DNA of 64,000 nucleotides from an uncultured Lachnospiraceae bacterium (GCA_947626435.1 CANQSB010000015.1:1-64000), one strand, 5' to 3'. Shown: positions 33,563 through 43,298, counted from the first letter of the stretch. Numbers and translations are program-made. Notes: generated from the letters alone by a model not told the origin.

Positions 33563-34237
33563 CTAACGCTTCACGAAAAGCTTATTGTCGCTGAGCAGCT
33601 TTTCTGCGGTATCGTTTTCCGCCATTATCATAAGGTTGTCATCATTTGTAATCACATAATCGGCTGAAGGCATAATGCTCATCTCGGCGTCCGTCTTCTT
33701 CTTTATGCCGAGTATCGAGATTTTATGCTTTGCAGCAATGTTTGACTCGCGTATGCTCTTTCCAATCCATTCTTTGAGCGGCAGCATCTCGTAAATGCCA
33801 AAACCGCCCGGCAGCGCGATATAGTCAAAAATGTTATCAAGACTGTAGCGCTCCGCCCATTTCTCGGCAATATCCTTCTCGGGATATATGACCTCGTCCG
33901 CGCCGTTTCTAAGCAGGAATTTAGCCTGAATGTCCCTTGTCGCCTTGCTTATCACGCGCTTTGCGCCAAGCTCCTTTAACAGACTTGTCACCTCAAGGCT
34001 GCTCTGGAAATTGGTGCCGATACATACAAAAACCACATCAAAGTTGCGTATGCCGAGGCTGTTCAGCACTTCCTCCTTAGTGCAGTCGCCAATCTTCGTG
34101 CTGGTGGCATACGGCACCATGTCCTCCACCTTTTCCTCGTTTTCGTCTATAATCATGACATCATGACCATTTTCGAGAAAATTCTTTGCCAAATGATGCC
34201 CGAAACGCCCCATTCCAACAATTAAAATAGATTTCAT
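33563..34237 (-). CDS. ktrA: Potassium uptake regulatory subunit KtrA/TrkA
   Basis: 224 residues from the ATG at 34237 with GGAGGATTA upstream. RCK_N Rossmann domain with KSILIVGMGRFGHHLAKNFL, VMIIDENEEKV and a second nucleotide-contact segment DVVFVCIGTNFQSSLEVTSL; RCK_C domain (about 140-220). It forms the cytosolic ring that gates the KtrB channel in response to ATP/ADP or NAD(H). It starts 23 bp after ktrB, in the same operon. Confidence 0.95.
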   Translation of the reverse strand: MKSILIVGMGRFGHHLAKNFLENGHDVMIIDENEEKVEDMVPYATSTKIGDCTKEEVLNSLGIRNFDVVFVCIGTNFQSSLEVTSLLKELGAKRVISKATRDIQAKFLLRNGADEVIYPEKDIAEKWAERYSLDNIFDYIALPGGFGIYEMLPLKEWIGKSIRESNIAAKHKISILGIKKKTDAEMSIMPSADYVITNDDNLMIMAENDTAEKLLSDNKLFVKR

Positions 34238-34260
34238 TAATCCTCCAATCCGCCCTAAGC

Positions 34261-35607
34261 TTAACCCACTATTATCCTCTCCTGCGGCAGACGCAGTGAA
34301 TTGACAGCGTTTTTCCTTGCAAATACCAGCGCAAAGGACAGGCTGCCCAGCCTTCCGCAATACATGAGGAATATTATGATAAGCCTCGACACTGTGTTTA
34401 AATCCCGCGTAATTCCCATAGTCATTCCCGTCGTGCCTATCGCGGAAAGCACCTCAAAAATCACATCGGCAAACCCAAGCCTTGGCTGCATAGCCATTAT
34501 AATGACCGCCGCCGCTGCCGCAAGTGAAAAGTTTATTGCCACTACGGCATTTGCCTTTTTCACCACATCATCAGTAAGCCGCCTGCCAAAGACATTTATA
34601 TCCTGGCGGTTGCGTATCATAGCTATAGCATAAAACAACAGCACTACTATAGTCGTAGTCTTCACGCCGCCCGCTGTGGAGCCGGGACTTCCGCCTATAA
34701 ACATATACAGCATAGTCAAAAGCTGCCCCGCATTTGACATTGACGCCGTATCCACAGTATTAAAGCCTGCCGTTCTGGGCGTCACCGACGCAAAAAGCGC
34801 CCCCGTAAGCCTTTCAGAAACGCTCATATCTGCAAAAACCGTATTATTTTCAAATACAAGGAAAAGCAGGCTGCCCACGACTGTAAGCGCAAGCGTCATT
34901 GAAAGCGCAAGCTTTGTATGGAGCAGATACCTCTTGAAATGCCACTTATTGCGCGCTATGTCATCCCAGACTATAAAGCCGATTCCCCCGACAAGTATGA
35001 GTGCACAGATTACAAGATTCACAAGCACATCGCCCTCAAACGCCGTAAACGACGAATACGCCTCGTCAATTCCCATCAAATCAAAGCCCGCGTTGCAGAA
35101 TGCCGATATTGAATGGAAAATTGAGAAATATATGCCTTTCGCCAAGCCAAATCTCGGTATAAAGCGTATTGAAAGCAGAGCCGCTCCCAAAAGCTCTATG
35201 CAGAGCGCTCCCTTGACGATGTTTTTCACAAGACGCACAATGCCTGCTATTTCAAGAGTATTTACACTCTCATGCAATGTCTCGCGCTCCTGCAGTCCTA
35301 TCCTGCGCTTTAGCAGTACGGATATATATACGCCAATCGTCATAAATCCAAGACCGCCCACCTGTATCATGCAGAGTATCACAAGCTGCCCGAAAAGCGT
35401 CCAGTTTTGATATGTGTCCGCCACCGCAAGCCCTGTCACGCAGGTGGCAGAGGTCGCAGTAAAAAGCGCCGTCAATGCATTGGTGCCTCCTGTGCGCGTG
35501 GCTATGGGGAGACTCAGCAGAAATGCTCCCAACAGTATTATCAGCGCAAAGCCAAGCGCGATAAATCTCGTGCTTGACCTTTTCATTTTAGTTGATTTTT
35601 TTTCCAT
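34261..35607 (-). CDS. ktrB: Potassium uptake channel subunit KtrB/TrkH
   Basis: 448 residues, highly hydrophobic, with four M1-P-M2 repeats: TSATCVTGLAVADTY, FCNAGFDLMGIDEAYSSF, SVTPRTAGFNTVDTASMSNA, and AIGTTGMTMGITRDLN. The Gly in each P-loop that lines the K+ filter is present. GGSPGSTAGGVKTTT is a family signature before the last repeat. It makes the membrane pore of the Ktr K+ (Na+-coupled) transporter with KtrA. Confidence 0.96.
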   Translation of the reverse strand: MEKKSTKMKRSSTRFIALGFALIILLGAFLLSLPIATRTGGTNALTALFTATSATCVTGLAVADTYQNWTLFGQLVILCMIQVGGLGFMTIGVYISVLLKRRIGLQERETLHESVNTLEIAGIVRLVKNIVKGALCIELLGAALLSIRFIPRFGLAKGIYFSIFHSISAFCNAGFDLMGIDEAYSSFTAFEGDVLVNLVICALILVGGIGFIVWDDIARNKWHFKRYLLHTKLALSMTLALTVVGSLLFLVFENNTVFADMSVSERLTGALFASVTPRTAGFNTVDTASMSNAGQLLTMLYMFIGGSPGSTAGGVKTTTIVVLLFYAIAMIRNRQDINVFGRRLTDDVVKKANAVVAINFSLAAAAAVIIMAMQPRLGFADVIFEVLSAIGTTGMTMGITRDLNTVSRLIIIFLMYCGRLGSLSFALVFARKNAVNSLRLPQERIIVG

Positions 35608-35715
35608 TAAATAATCCTTTTCAATCTTTTCTTCTAATTATCCCTCGTCCGCTTTACCCTGCTACACTTCTTAAATATCAAAAAGTTTCAATCGGCTTTA
35701 TTGTTTACTTAAAGC

Positions 35716-35748
35716 AATGCGGAAATACATTTGATGTACTTCCGCATT
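35716..35748 (-). terminator. Terminator hairpin downstream of pfkA region / upstream of ktrB
   Basis: AATGCGGAA and TTCCGCATT with an inner TACAT/ATGTA form a 14-bp stem with one mismatch around TTG. It lies 67 bp after the pfkA stop codon. Confidence 0.7.
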
Positions 35749-35814
35749 TATTGTTTTGCAGTAACTATTCAATATTTTCTCAGTTATTCCGCATTGCCTC
35801 TGTCGTCCTTATTT

Positions 35815-36789
35815 TTACTGCGACAGTCTCTTGCAGATTTCATACTGGTATTCGTCAATGCCCTTCTGCATATTCAATGCTTCCTCTATGTCGTAGTCAA
35901 CGAACTCGCCATGCTTGTAAGCCACAACTCTATTTGACTTGCCCGCGCACAAAATATCCGCCGCATACGCACCCATAATTGAGGCATAATAGCGGTCCTT
36001 GCAGGTGGGATTGCCGCCTCTTTGCAGATAGCCGAGTATCGTGGCTCTTGTTTCAATGCCTGTCGCCGCTTCGATACGCTTAGCCATTGAAGTAGAGTGT
36101 CCTATGCCCTCAGCGTTTATGATGATGTGGTGCGTCTTGCCGCGCTTTCTGCTCTTTACGATATTGTTGATGAGCTCCTGCTCGTTGTAATCATATTTTT
36201 CAGGAAGGAGTATGTCCTCCGCGCCTGTCGCCACGCCTGACCAAAGAGCGATATAGCCTGCATTCCTGCCCATAACCTCGATGATTGAGCAGCGCTCATG
36301 TGATGAGGAGGTATCTCTTACTTTATCAATCGCCTGCATAGCCGTATTGATAGCCGTATCAAAGCCGATAGTATACTCTGTACACGCTATGTCGAGGTCT
36401 ATCGTGCCTGGTACACCGATTGTATTTATGCCGTTTCTTGCAAGCGCCTGCGCGCCCCTGTACGAACCGTCGCCACCGATAACTACAAGTCCATCAATGC
36501 CATGCTTACGGCATATCTCAGCTCCCTTTGCCTGCACCTCGGGCTCCTTGAACTCAAGGCACCTAGCCGTACCAAGGATTGTGCCGCCCGTCTGGATAAT
36601 ATCAGACACGCTCTTTCTGTCCATATCATAGATATCCTCGCTCAAAAGCCCCAGATACCCGCGCCTGATACCCTTTACCTTGACGCCGTTTGTGATTGCC
36701 TTCCTTACTACCGCGCGTATCGCCGCATTCATGCCCGGCGCGTCGCCGCCGCTTGACAATACGCCGATTGTTTCTATTTTTTCAGACAT
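35815..36789 (-). CDS. pfkA: 6-phosphofructokinase
   Basis: 324 residues from the ATG at 36789 with GGAGGAAATAA upstream. Glycolytic phosphorylation of fructose 6-phosphate. ATP loop IGVLSSGGDAPGMNAAIRAV, GLVVIGGDGSYRGAQAL (Gly after GGD favours ATP over pyrophosphate), VPGTIDLDIACTEYTIGFDT, and MGRNAGYIALWSGVATGAED. One deviation: the usual TIDND is TIDLD here; the catalytic Asp of T-I-D is kept. Homotetrameric, cytosolic. Its promoter lies at 36867-36895 and dnaE follows upstream on the same strand. Confidence 0.96.
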   Translation of the reverse strand: MSEKIETIGVLSSGGDAPGMNAAIRAVVRKAITNGVKVKGIRRGYLGLLSEDIYDMDRKSVSDIIQTGGTILGTARCLEFKEPEVQAKGAEICRKHGIDGLVVIGGDGSYRGAQALARNGINTIGVPGTIDLDIACTEYTIGFDTAINTAMQAIDKVRDTSSSHERCSIIEVMGRNAGYIALWSGVATGAEDILLPEKYDYNEQELINNIVKSRKRGKTHHIIINAEGIGHSTSMAKRIEAATGIETRATILGYLQRGGNPTCKDRYYASIMGAYAADILCAGKSNRVVAYKHGEFVDYDIEEALNMQKGIDEYQYEICKRLSQ

Positions 36790-36866
36790 TTTATTTCCTC
36801 CATTCTGCCAGCCCTTTATCGCCGGCATAATATCCGCATAGAGGTTCTTCCCCTCTGACTGATAAC

Positions 36867-36895
36867 ATTTTAAACCATTTTTTTTAATATTACAA
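36867..36895 (-). promoter_or_regulatory. Promoter of pfkA
   Basis: Minus strand TTGTAA (36890-36895), a 17-bp A-rich spacer and TAAAAT (36867-36872). CTGATAA/TTATCAG half-sites flank the promoter at 36859 and 36915 and might form a loop or operator pair. Confidence 0.5.
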
Positions 36896-36923
36896 TATTA
36901 ATATGATAAAAATTTATCAGATA

Positions 36924-39900
36924 TCATCCCGTCACCTTCACATTCTCCTCCCCGCAAAGCCCGCGCAGCCTGTCAAGTAGCTCCGAATCTGCTTTAATAT
37001 TCTTATTCGCAGGAAGCTGCTTCTTTTGACGGGTTTCTTCTATATAAATAATCACGCTGTCATTCCCCTCCGATTCAAACATCGCGTCGGACAAAGTTTT
37101 CTCTTTCCGCACATAATCCTCCATATTGTGGAATCTCAGCCACACCTTCCTGGGCAGCTCGTCAAACGAGGTAATCTTCTCGCAAATAAGCTTGCCGTCA
37201 CGCTCCTCCTCAACAGAAACCCTCCCCTCTATAAACACCTTGCTGTCCTCCACAAGCTTTGCCGAATACTTCTCATAGCTCTGCGGAAACACGATAACCT
37301 CAACGCTCCCCACCAAATCTTCCAGATTTATGAAAGCCATAATCTTGTCATTCTTTGTGTACTTTATCTTTTTGTCCGTTATGATCCCGCCGATCACCGC
37401 CCTGCTGCCGTCCGCGACGGACACACTCCCCGTCTCGTCGTCAAGCATAAAATCAGATGTCTTTGCCGTAATCCTCTTTTCCCAGAGCGACTGGTACTCC
37501 TGCATAGGATGCCCGCTTATGTAAAAGCCAAGCACCTCCTTTTCAAAGCTAAGCACCATTTCCTTTGCATACTCGCCGACGTCTGGCATTTTTACCTCAA
37601 GCTCCTTTTTCTGCTCCTCCGATACTATGTCAAACAGCGACATCTGCCCCGACATGACTCCGCGCCTACCGTTTGCAATGCCGTCAAGTATCTGCATATA
37701 CACGCTCATATGCTGCTTTCTGGTAGGGCCGAAGCTGTCAAACGCTCCTGATTTTATAAAATTTTCTATGGCGCGTTTATTTATGTCAAGCGAAAGCGTC
37801 CTCTCGATAAAATCCTTGAGGCTCTGATAATTCCCATGCGCCTGCCGTTCCGCCACTATGCCGTCTATGACATTCCTGCCTATGCTTTTAATCGCAGTAA
37901 GCGCATACCTGATTGCGCCATTTGACACCGAAAACCCAGCCTCGCCCTCGTTTATGTCGGGCGGAAGTATCTCAATCCCCATGCTGCGGCACACCACAAT
38001 ATATCCTGATACTTTTGATGGAAAATCTATCACTGACGTGAGCAGCGCCGCCATAAATTCAACTGGATAATAGTATTTCAAATACGCAGTCTGATAAGCC
38101 ACTACCGCATAGCACGCCGCATGCGACTTGTTGAAGGCATACTTTGCAAAGTCCATCATAGTGCCGTATATATGCTCCGCCACTGCCTCGGGAATGCCGT
38201 TTGCCACGCACCCAGGCACGCCCTCCTGCGCGTTTCCATGGACAAAGTTTTCGCGTTCCTTTTCCATGACATACGCTTTTTTCTTGCTCATCGCGCGGCG
38301 CACGAGGTCGCTTCTGCCCATAGTGTACCCCCCAAGCTCACGCACTATCTGCATAACCTGCTCCTGATACACTATACAGCCGTAGGTGGGCGCCAAAATC
38401 GGTTCAAGCTGCGGACACTCATATGTCACTGCGGCGTGGTTGTTTTTACCCTTTATATATGCGGGGATAAAGTCCATAGGTCCCGGGCGGTACAGTGAAA
38501 TGCCAGCTATCACATCTTCAAGGTTCTGCGGCTTCAGTTCCTTCATAAAATTTTTCATGCCCTGGCTTTCAAGCTGGAACACGCCATCAGTCCTGCCCGT
38601 GCCAAGCGAGGCGAGTACCTTTTTGTCGTCATAATCAAGGCTGTCCACATCTATGTGAGTGCCTGTAGTCTTCTCGATATTGTCCACAGCGTTCTTTATA
38701 ACCGTAAGCGTACGCAGCCCGAGAAAATCCATCTTTAAAAGCCCCAGCTCCTCGATTGTCGTCATTGTAAACTGAGTAGTAATCGAGCCGTCACTCCCCC
38801 TCGAAAGCGGCACAAATTCGTCGGCAGGCTTCTGGCAGATAACGACGCCCGCGGCATGCATCGAAGTATGGCGCGGAAGCCCTTCCAGACGCTTGCTCAT
38901 GTCTATAAGATTCTTAACCTGTTCATCGTCCTGATAAAGCTTTCTAAGCTCAGGATTCATTTCAAGCGCACGAGAAATACTCACAGGAAAATTGTTCTCG
39001 CTAGGTATCATCTTGGCTATTCCGTCCACATAGCTGTATGGCAAATCGAGCGCACGCCCCACATCGCGGATAACGCCCTTCGCCGCCATAGTACCGAAGG
39101 TCACTATCTGCACGACTTTGTCATGTCCGTATTTTTCGCTGACATAATTGATTACCTCCTGCCTGCGCTCAAAACAAAAATCAATATCTATATCAGGCAT
39201 TGACACTCGCTCGGGATTTAAAAAACGCTCAAACAGAAGATTGTATTTTATCGGGTCTATATTTGTGATATGCAGACAGTACGACACTATACTCCCCGCC
39301 GCGCTGCCGCGCCCCGGGCCTACAGGTATGCCGTTTTCACGCGCCCAGTTGATGAAATCCCATACAATGAGGAAATAATCAACATAGCCCATATCCCTTA
39401 TTACGCCGAGCTCATATTCCATCTTTTTGGCAAGCTCACCGTCATCGTTGGGATAGCGCTCTTTCAGCCCGTCGCCGCAGAGCTTGTTTAGGTATGTCCA
39501 TGAATCGTAGCCCTCCGGCACATCAAAATGCGGGAGTTTTGTGACGCCAAACTCAATCTCGACATTGCACCTGTCGGCTATACGCGCCGTATTGTCAATC
39601 GCCTCCTGTGCATAGGGGAAAAGCCCGCGCATCTCCATCTCGCTTTTTACATAGTACTGCCCGCCCTCGTAGCGCATCCTGTCCCGGTCAGTCACCTTTT
39701 TTGCCGTCTGTATGCACAGAAGTATGTCGTGCGAGGCAGCATCGTCCGCGTATGTATAGTGGATATCGTTTGTAGCCACAAGCGGAATGTCAAGCTCCTT
39801 GCTAAGACGCAACAATGCGGCGTTTACTGTCTTCTGTTCAGGTATGCCATGATCCTGAAGTTCAAGGAAATAATTGCCCCTGCCGAAACAGTCAAGGTAT

Positions 39901-40382
39901 TTTTGGGCGCACTTTTTTGCCTCCTTATACAGTCCTTTTTCTATGAGGCGCGGCACTTCGCCCGCAAGACACGCCGACAGCGCGATAATGCCCTCGTGGT
40001 ATTGGCTTAGTACCTCCATGTCCACGCGCGGACGGTAATAATAGCCCTCAGTAAAGCCTTTGCTGACTATTTTCATAAGGTTTGCGTAGCCCTTGTTGTT
40101 TTCGGCAAGCAGGACAAGATGGTGGTATCTCTCCTCACCCCCGCCAACTTCCTTGTCAAAGCGCGAATTGGGCGCGACATAGACTTCGCAGCCGAGAATG
40201 GGCTTTATCCCGTTTGCCTTCGCTTCCTTATAAAAATCAATCACGCCGTACATAACGCCATGGTCTGTGATAGCGCCGCTGTCCATGCCAAGCTCCTTCA
40301 GGCGCCTGACATATTCCTTTATTTTGTTTGAGCCGTCTAAAAGGCTGTATTCCGTATGTACATGAAGATGTGTAAATGCCAT
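36924..40382 (-). CDS. dnaE: DNA polymerase III alpha subunit
   Basis: 1152 residues from the ATG at 40382 (MAFTHLHVHTEYSLLDG) with AAGGGGTAT upstream. PHP domain (1-250) with the metal-binding HLHVHTEYS; palm with VGPGRGSAAGSIVSYCL and the catalytic MPDIDIDFCFERR; fingers with MSKKKAYVMEKE; tandem HhH; C-terminal OB fold (about 975-1070, GGIITDKKIKYTKNDKIMAF). This is the DnaE1-type replicative polymerase; Firmicutes also have PolC, so its exact share in replication depends on the genome. Intact. Confidence 0.97.
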   Translation of the reverse strand: MAFTHLHVHTEYSLLDGSNKIKEYVRRLKELGMDSGAITDHGVMYGVIDFYKEAKANGIKPILGCEVYVAPNSRFDKEVGGGEERYHHLVLLAENNKGYANLMKIVSKGFTEGYYYRPRVDMEVLSQYHEGIIALSACLAGEVPRLIEKGLYKEAKKCAQKYLDCFGRGNYFLELQDHGIPEQKTVNAALLRLSKELDIPLVATNDIHYTYADDAASHDILLCIQTAKKVTDRDRMRYEGGQYYVKSEMEMRGLFPYAQEAIDNTARIADRCNVEIEFGVTKLPHFDVPEGYDSWTYLNKLCGDGLKERYPNDDGELAKKMEYELGVIRDMGYVDYFLIVWDFINWARENGIPVGPGRGSAAGSIVSYCLHITNIDPIKYNLLFERFLNPERVSMPDIDIDFCFERRQEVINYVSEKYGHDKVVQIVTFGTMAAKGVIRDVGRALDLPYSYVDGIAKMIPSENNFPVSISRALEMNPELRKLYQDDEQVKNLIDMSKRLEGLPRHTSMHAAGVVICQKPADEFVPLSRGSDGSITTQFTMTTIEELGLLKMDFLGLRTLTVIKNAVDNIEKTTGTHIDVDSLDYDDKKVLASLGTGRTDGVFQLESQGMKNFMKELKPQNLEDVIAGISLYRPGPMDFIPAYIKGKNNHAAVTYECPQLEPILAPTYGCIVYQEQVMQIVRELGGYTMGRSDLVRRAMSKKKAYVMEKERENFVHGNAQEGVPGCVANGIPEAVAEHIYGTMMDFAKYAFNKSHAACYAVVAYQTAYLKYYYPVEFMAALLTSVIDFPSKVSGYIVVCRSMGIEILPPDINEGEAGFSVSNGAIRYALTAIKSIGRNVIDGIVAERQAHGNYQSLKDFIERTLSLDINKRAIENFIKSGAFDSFGPTRKQHMSVYMQILDGIANGRRGVMSGQMSLFDIVSEEQKKELEVKMPDVGEYAKEMVLSFEKEVLGFYISGHPMQEYQSLWEKRITAKTSDFMLDDETGSVSVADGSRAVIGGIITDKKIKYTKNDKIMAFINLEDLVGSVEVIVFPQSYEKYSAKLVEDSKVFIEGRVSVEEERDGKLICEKITSFDELPRKVWLRFHNMEDYVRKEKTLSDAMFESEGNDSVIIYIEETRQKKQLPANKNIKADSELLDRLRGLCGEENVKVTG

Positions 40383-40477
40383 TTTTATACCCCTTGTCCG
40401 CCATGTAATTGTTTCCCGCAAATGCCGTTTTTGCATTTTGCTGCATTTTACCGTCCAACCGTTTTACCGCTAAATTT

Positions 40478-40505
40478 ATTTTAGCATAATGATGATGTTT
40501 TTCAA
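40478..40505 (-). promoter_or_regulatory. Possible promoter of dnaE
   Basis: Minus strand TTGAAA (40500-40505), a 16-bp spacer and TAAAAT (40478-40483), partly inside the last codon of the HAD hydrolase gene. Leader about 90 nt. Confidence 0.4.
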
Positions 40506-41113
40506 GGTATGCCGTTTATTTTCCGCAGCAATTCCTCCTCAAGCGCCGCAGCATCCTGATGGTACACTATCCCATCCATTCCCAAGCGCATACCTGCCTC
40601 AATGTTTGCGGGAGAATCATCTATAAAAACGCACTCCCCCGGCAAAAGCCCGAATGTGTCAAAAAAGCTTAAATACGCCTCCCTTTCGGGCTTTAAAAAT
40701 CCATGCTCGCAAGATATCCATATGTCGTCCATATACGCGATTGAAGCGATATTTTTTGAAAATCTGCGAAAGCGTCGCGAGGTATTTGAAAACAAATACA
40801 GTTTATAGCCTTCATTTTTTAATCGGCGCACCAAATTTTCCATGGGCGGATTGGGCTCCTGCTCCATACGAAACTCCGCTATAAACTGCCTTACGGTTTC
40901 ATGAAGCTCTTGCGGCACGCGCCTTTTTATCGAGTTTACGGCATCATCGTCGCTGATTGTGCCCCTGTCCATTTTTATCCACTCGACCGATGAGCAGACC
41001 TCATTTTTAATTATATCAAACTCCTGCTGAGATTTTACATACTTTTTTATATAATCCAAAAGGCTGTACTTAGTCAGCACATTTCCCATATCAAAAACTA
41101 TATTTTTTATCAT
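40502..41113 (-). CDS. HAD-superfamily (HAD-IA) hydrolase
   Basis: 203 residues. Motif I FDMGNVLTKY (note that the second Asp of the usual DxDG is Gly-Asn, DMGNV, a variation common in this subfamily), motif II LYLFSNTSRRF, motif III Lys in GFLKPEREAYLSFF and motif IV ECVFIDDSPANIEAGMRLGM. Four-helix cap between motifs I and II. It resembles YihX/epoxide-hydrolase-like phosphatases acting on sugar phosphates; substrate unknown. GGGGTAAAAT precedes the ATG. Confidence 0.92.
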   Translation of the reverse strand: MIKNIVFDMGNVLTKYSLLDYIKKYVKSQQEFDIIKNEVCSSVEWIKMDRGTISDDDAVNSIKRRVPQELHETVRQFIAEFRMEQEPNPPMENLVRRLKNEGYKLYLFSNTSRRFRRFSKNIASIAYMDDIWISCEHGFLKPEREAYLSFFDTFGLLPGECVFIDDSPANIEAGMRLGMDGIVYHQDAAALEEELLRKINGIP

Positions 41114-41307
41114 ATTTTACCCCATTTCCGCGCTCAGTTTCGCAAAATCCACGCGACTTAAATCCTTTATCTATTCCGAATTATTATTTTTCTAATACTA
41201 TATGACCCATCCTATAGGTCTGCCTTAAACAGAATGCAGGCAAAATATAAAGCTCCCAAAATATATATAGTCTATACATTCCGGAGCTCTTACTCCATAT
41301 TCTGTCA

Positions 41308-41403
41308 TTATTCATTTTTATCAGATACCGTTCCCAACATATCCAATCCAATTTTTATTTCCGATAATACTTTTTGAATAACAATCTTATCACTATGCTG
41401 CAT
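41308..41403 (-). pseudogene. Truncated HEPN (HepT-like) toxin partner
   Basis: A 31-codon frame, MQHSDKIVIQKVLSEIKIGL to SDKNE-stop, starts within the end of the MNT gene (ATG at 41403 overlaps its stop region). This matches the first helix of DUF86/HEPN proteins, which are normally about 110 residues. The rest is missing, so the MNT/HEPN toxin-antitoxin pair has lost its toxin domain. 41114-41307 otherwise holds only an AGCTCC/GGAGCT hairpin. Confidence 0.6.
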
Positions 41404-41737
41404 ATAATTCTACCACCTTGCCTATTTCAAGCAGGTCTGTTTCCTGCAATGGTCCATGTACCAGGTCAACATCGACGCCTAAAATTTCCTCTAATTGAAT
41501 ACGCATCCGCGAAAGCGTCAGCAATGTTATCAGCGAAAAAAACTCAACAATTAAATCCACATCACTTTCCGCACCGTTGCTCCCCGTAGCTCTTGAACCA
41601 AAAAGTACAATTTTTTTTATCGGGTATTCATTAACTATTGTAATCACTTTTTTTCTTATATCATCTATTGTCAAATATTCCACCGCCTTCTTCAAATTCT
41701 TTATTTGCAGGCTCTGCCTTTTAACCCATTGTACCAT
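41393..41737 (-). CDS. Minimal nucleotidyltransferase (MNT) antitoxin-type protein
   Basis: 114 residues. The MNT signature IVLFGSRATGSNGAESDVDL with IVEF gives G-S-x9-12-D-x-D, the nucleotidyltransferase active site; a third Asp is in LGVDVDLVHG. AGAGAGG precedes the ATG. In intact pairs the MNT protein adds AMP to, or otherwise neutralises, its HEPN RNase partner. Here the partner is truncated, so this is probably an orphan antitoxin. Confidence 0.88.
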   Translation of the reverse strand: MVQWVKRQSLQIKNLKKAVEYLTIDDIRKKVITIVNEYPIKKIVLFGSRATGSNGAESDVDLIVEFFSLITLLTLSRMRIQLEEILGVDVDLVHGPLQETDLLEIGKVVELYAA

Positions 41738-41799
41738 AACCTCTCTAATTTTCCTACCACATTTTCATTTTTCAACTGTTTCTCGCCAATTACCGCACC

Positions 41800-41835
41800 A
41801 AAAAAAGGCTACAACATCTCTGTTATAGCCTTTTT
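41800..41835 (-). terminator. Intrinsic terminator of metK
   Basis: Minus strand AAAGGCTATAACA and TGTTGTAGCCTTT pair around GAGA with one wobble/mismatch, followed by TTTT. It lies 16 bp after the metK stop codon. Confidence 0.85.
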
Positions 41836-41850
41836 GATGATTAAAAAATT

Positions 41851-43056
41851 TTATAAATATTTCTTCAATGTGTCAACCTTGTCCAGCTTCTCCCAAGGAA
41901 GGTCAAGGTCGTTGCGTCCGAAATGTCCGTAAGCCGCCGTCTGCTTGTAGATAGGTCTTCTGAGATCAAGCATCTTGATAATGCCCGCGGGACGCAGGTC
42001 AAAGTTCTCACGCACGATCTCAACAAGCTTCTCGCTTGAAAGCTTTCCTGTGCCGAAAGTGTCCACATTTATTGATGTAGGCTGCGCTACGCCGATAGCG
42101 TATGAGAGCTGTATCTCGCACTTATCCGCAAGTCCTGCCGCCACGATATTTTTCGCGACATATCTTGCCGCATACGCGCCGCTCCTGTCAACCTTCGTGC
42201 AGTCCTTGCCGGAAAAAGCTCCGCCGCCATGACGCGCATATCCGCCGTAGGTATCTACGATAATCTTGCGCCCCGTAAGTCCCGCGTCGCCATGAGGACC
42301 GCCGATAACAAAACGGCCTGTAGGATTGATAAAGAACTTGGTATCAGCATCGATAAGCTCCTTGGGAAGAATCATGTCAAATACGTGCTTCTTGATATCC
42401 TCGTGAATCTGCTCCTGCGTAACATCGGGGTCATGCTGCGTAGAAAGCACCACAGCCTCAAGCCTCTTTGGCTTGCCATTCTCATCATATTCTACGGAAA
42501 CCTGTGTCTTGCCGTCCGGTCTTAAATACTTTAACGTGCCATCCTTGCGAATCTTTGTAAGCTGCAATGCAAGCTTGTGCGCAAGAGAGATGGGATAAGG
42601 CATATACTCATCCGTCTCATTTGTGGCATAGCCAAACATCATGCCCTGATCGCCCGCGCCGATAGCCTCTATCTCCGCGTCGCTCATTTTGTTTTCTGAA
42701 TTGTCTTTAGACAATTTGGCTTCCAATGCCTTGTCAACGCCCATCGCGATATCGCTTGACTGCTCGTCAATCGCCGTAAGCACCGCGCAGGTATTGCCGT
42801 CAAAGCCGTACTCAGACTTGTCATATCCGATTTCCTTGACTGTCTCGCGGACAATCTTGGCAATATCGACATACGCCTTTGTAGTAATCTCACCCGTGAC
42901 AAGCACAAAGCCCGTGCATGTAGCCGTCTCGCAGGCTACTCGGCTCATGGGGTCCTGCTCCATAAGCGCATCCAAAATAGCGTCCGAAATGGCATCGCAC
43001 ACCTTGTCGGGATGCCCTTCCGTAACCGATTCAGAAGTAAACAGTAATTTCTCCAT
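41851..43056 (-). CDS. metK: S-adenosylmethionine synthetase
   Basis: 401 residues. Makes SAM from methionine and [23 protein letters not shown] at the N-terminus, [20 protein letters not shown], the loop [20 protein letters not shown] and [20 protein letters not shown] carry the ATP, Mg2+/K+ and methionine contacts. Full length. Regulated by a SAM-I riboswitch and terminator about 185-350 bp upstream, so it is repressed when SAM is abundant. Its own ribosome binding site is embedded in a 54-bp repeat duplicated in tandem. Confidence 0.98.
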   Translation of the reverse strand: MEKLLFTSESVTEGHPDKVCDAISDAILDALMEQDPMSRVACETATCTGFVLVTGEITTKAYVDIAKIVRETVKEIGYDKSEYGFDGNTCAVLTAIDEQSSDIAMGVDKALEAKLSKDNSENKMSDAEIEAIGAGDQGMMFGYATNETDEYMPYPISLAHKLALQLTKIRKDGTLKYLRPDGKTQVSVEYDENGKPKRLEAVVLSTQHDPDVTQEQIHEDIKKHVFDMILPKELIDADTKFFINPTGRFVIGGPHGDAGLTGRKIIVDTYGGYARHGGGAFSGKDCTKVDRSGAYAARYVAKNIVAAGLADKCEIQLSYAIGVAQPTSINVDTFGTGKLSSEKLVEIVRENFDLRPAGIIKMLDLRRPIYKQTAAYGHFGRNDLDLPWEKLDKVDTLKKYL

Positions 43057-43062
43057 TGTAAA

Positions 43063-43179
43063 TCCTCCTTGTTTTGCGAAGCAAAATGCGACTGCCCTTG
43101 CAGGAGCAGAGGATTTTCCTCCTTGTTTTGCGAAGCAAAATGCGACTGCCCTTGCAGGAGCAGAGGATTTTCCTCCTTG
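43063..43179 (-). repeat. Tandem 54-bp ribosome-binding-site repeat upstream of metK
   Basis: Two identical 54-bp units (43063-43116, 43117-43170) and a partial third. Each contains TCCTCCTTGTTTTGCGAAGC on the plus strand (AAGGAGGA on the coding strand), the hairpin TTTTGC-GAA-GCAAAA, and TTGCAGGAGCAGAGGATTTT. They lie between the riboswitch terminator and the metK start, and belong to the family seen at 8573 and 9514. Confidence 0.85.
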
Positions 43180-43241
43180 TTCTCCTTGTTTTACGTTTTT
43201 TGTTTCTTTCCCGCGAACCTTCCTCTTATAAGAATTGCAAC

Positions 43242-43273
43242 AAAAAATCCGCTTACCTTCAATAAGCGGATTT
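43242..43273 (-). terminator. Riboswitch expression-platform terminator
   Basis: Minus strand AAATCCGCTTA and TAAGCGGATTT, 11 bp perfect, loop TTGAAGG, followed by TTTTGTTG. Directly downstream of the SAM-I aptamer. Confidence 0.9.
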
Positions 43274-43298
43274 CATCAGTTTCATTGATAATCAAATC

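Noticed and set aside
43063-43179. CRISPR-like or transposon remnant
   Set aside because: Contiguous 54-bp units without spacers; each carries a ribosome binding site and matches the leader repeats elsewhere.
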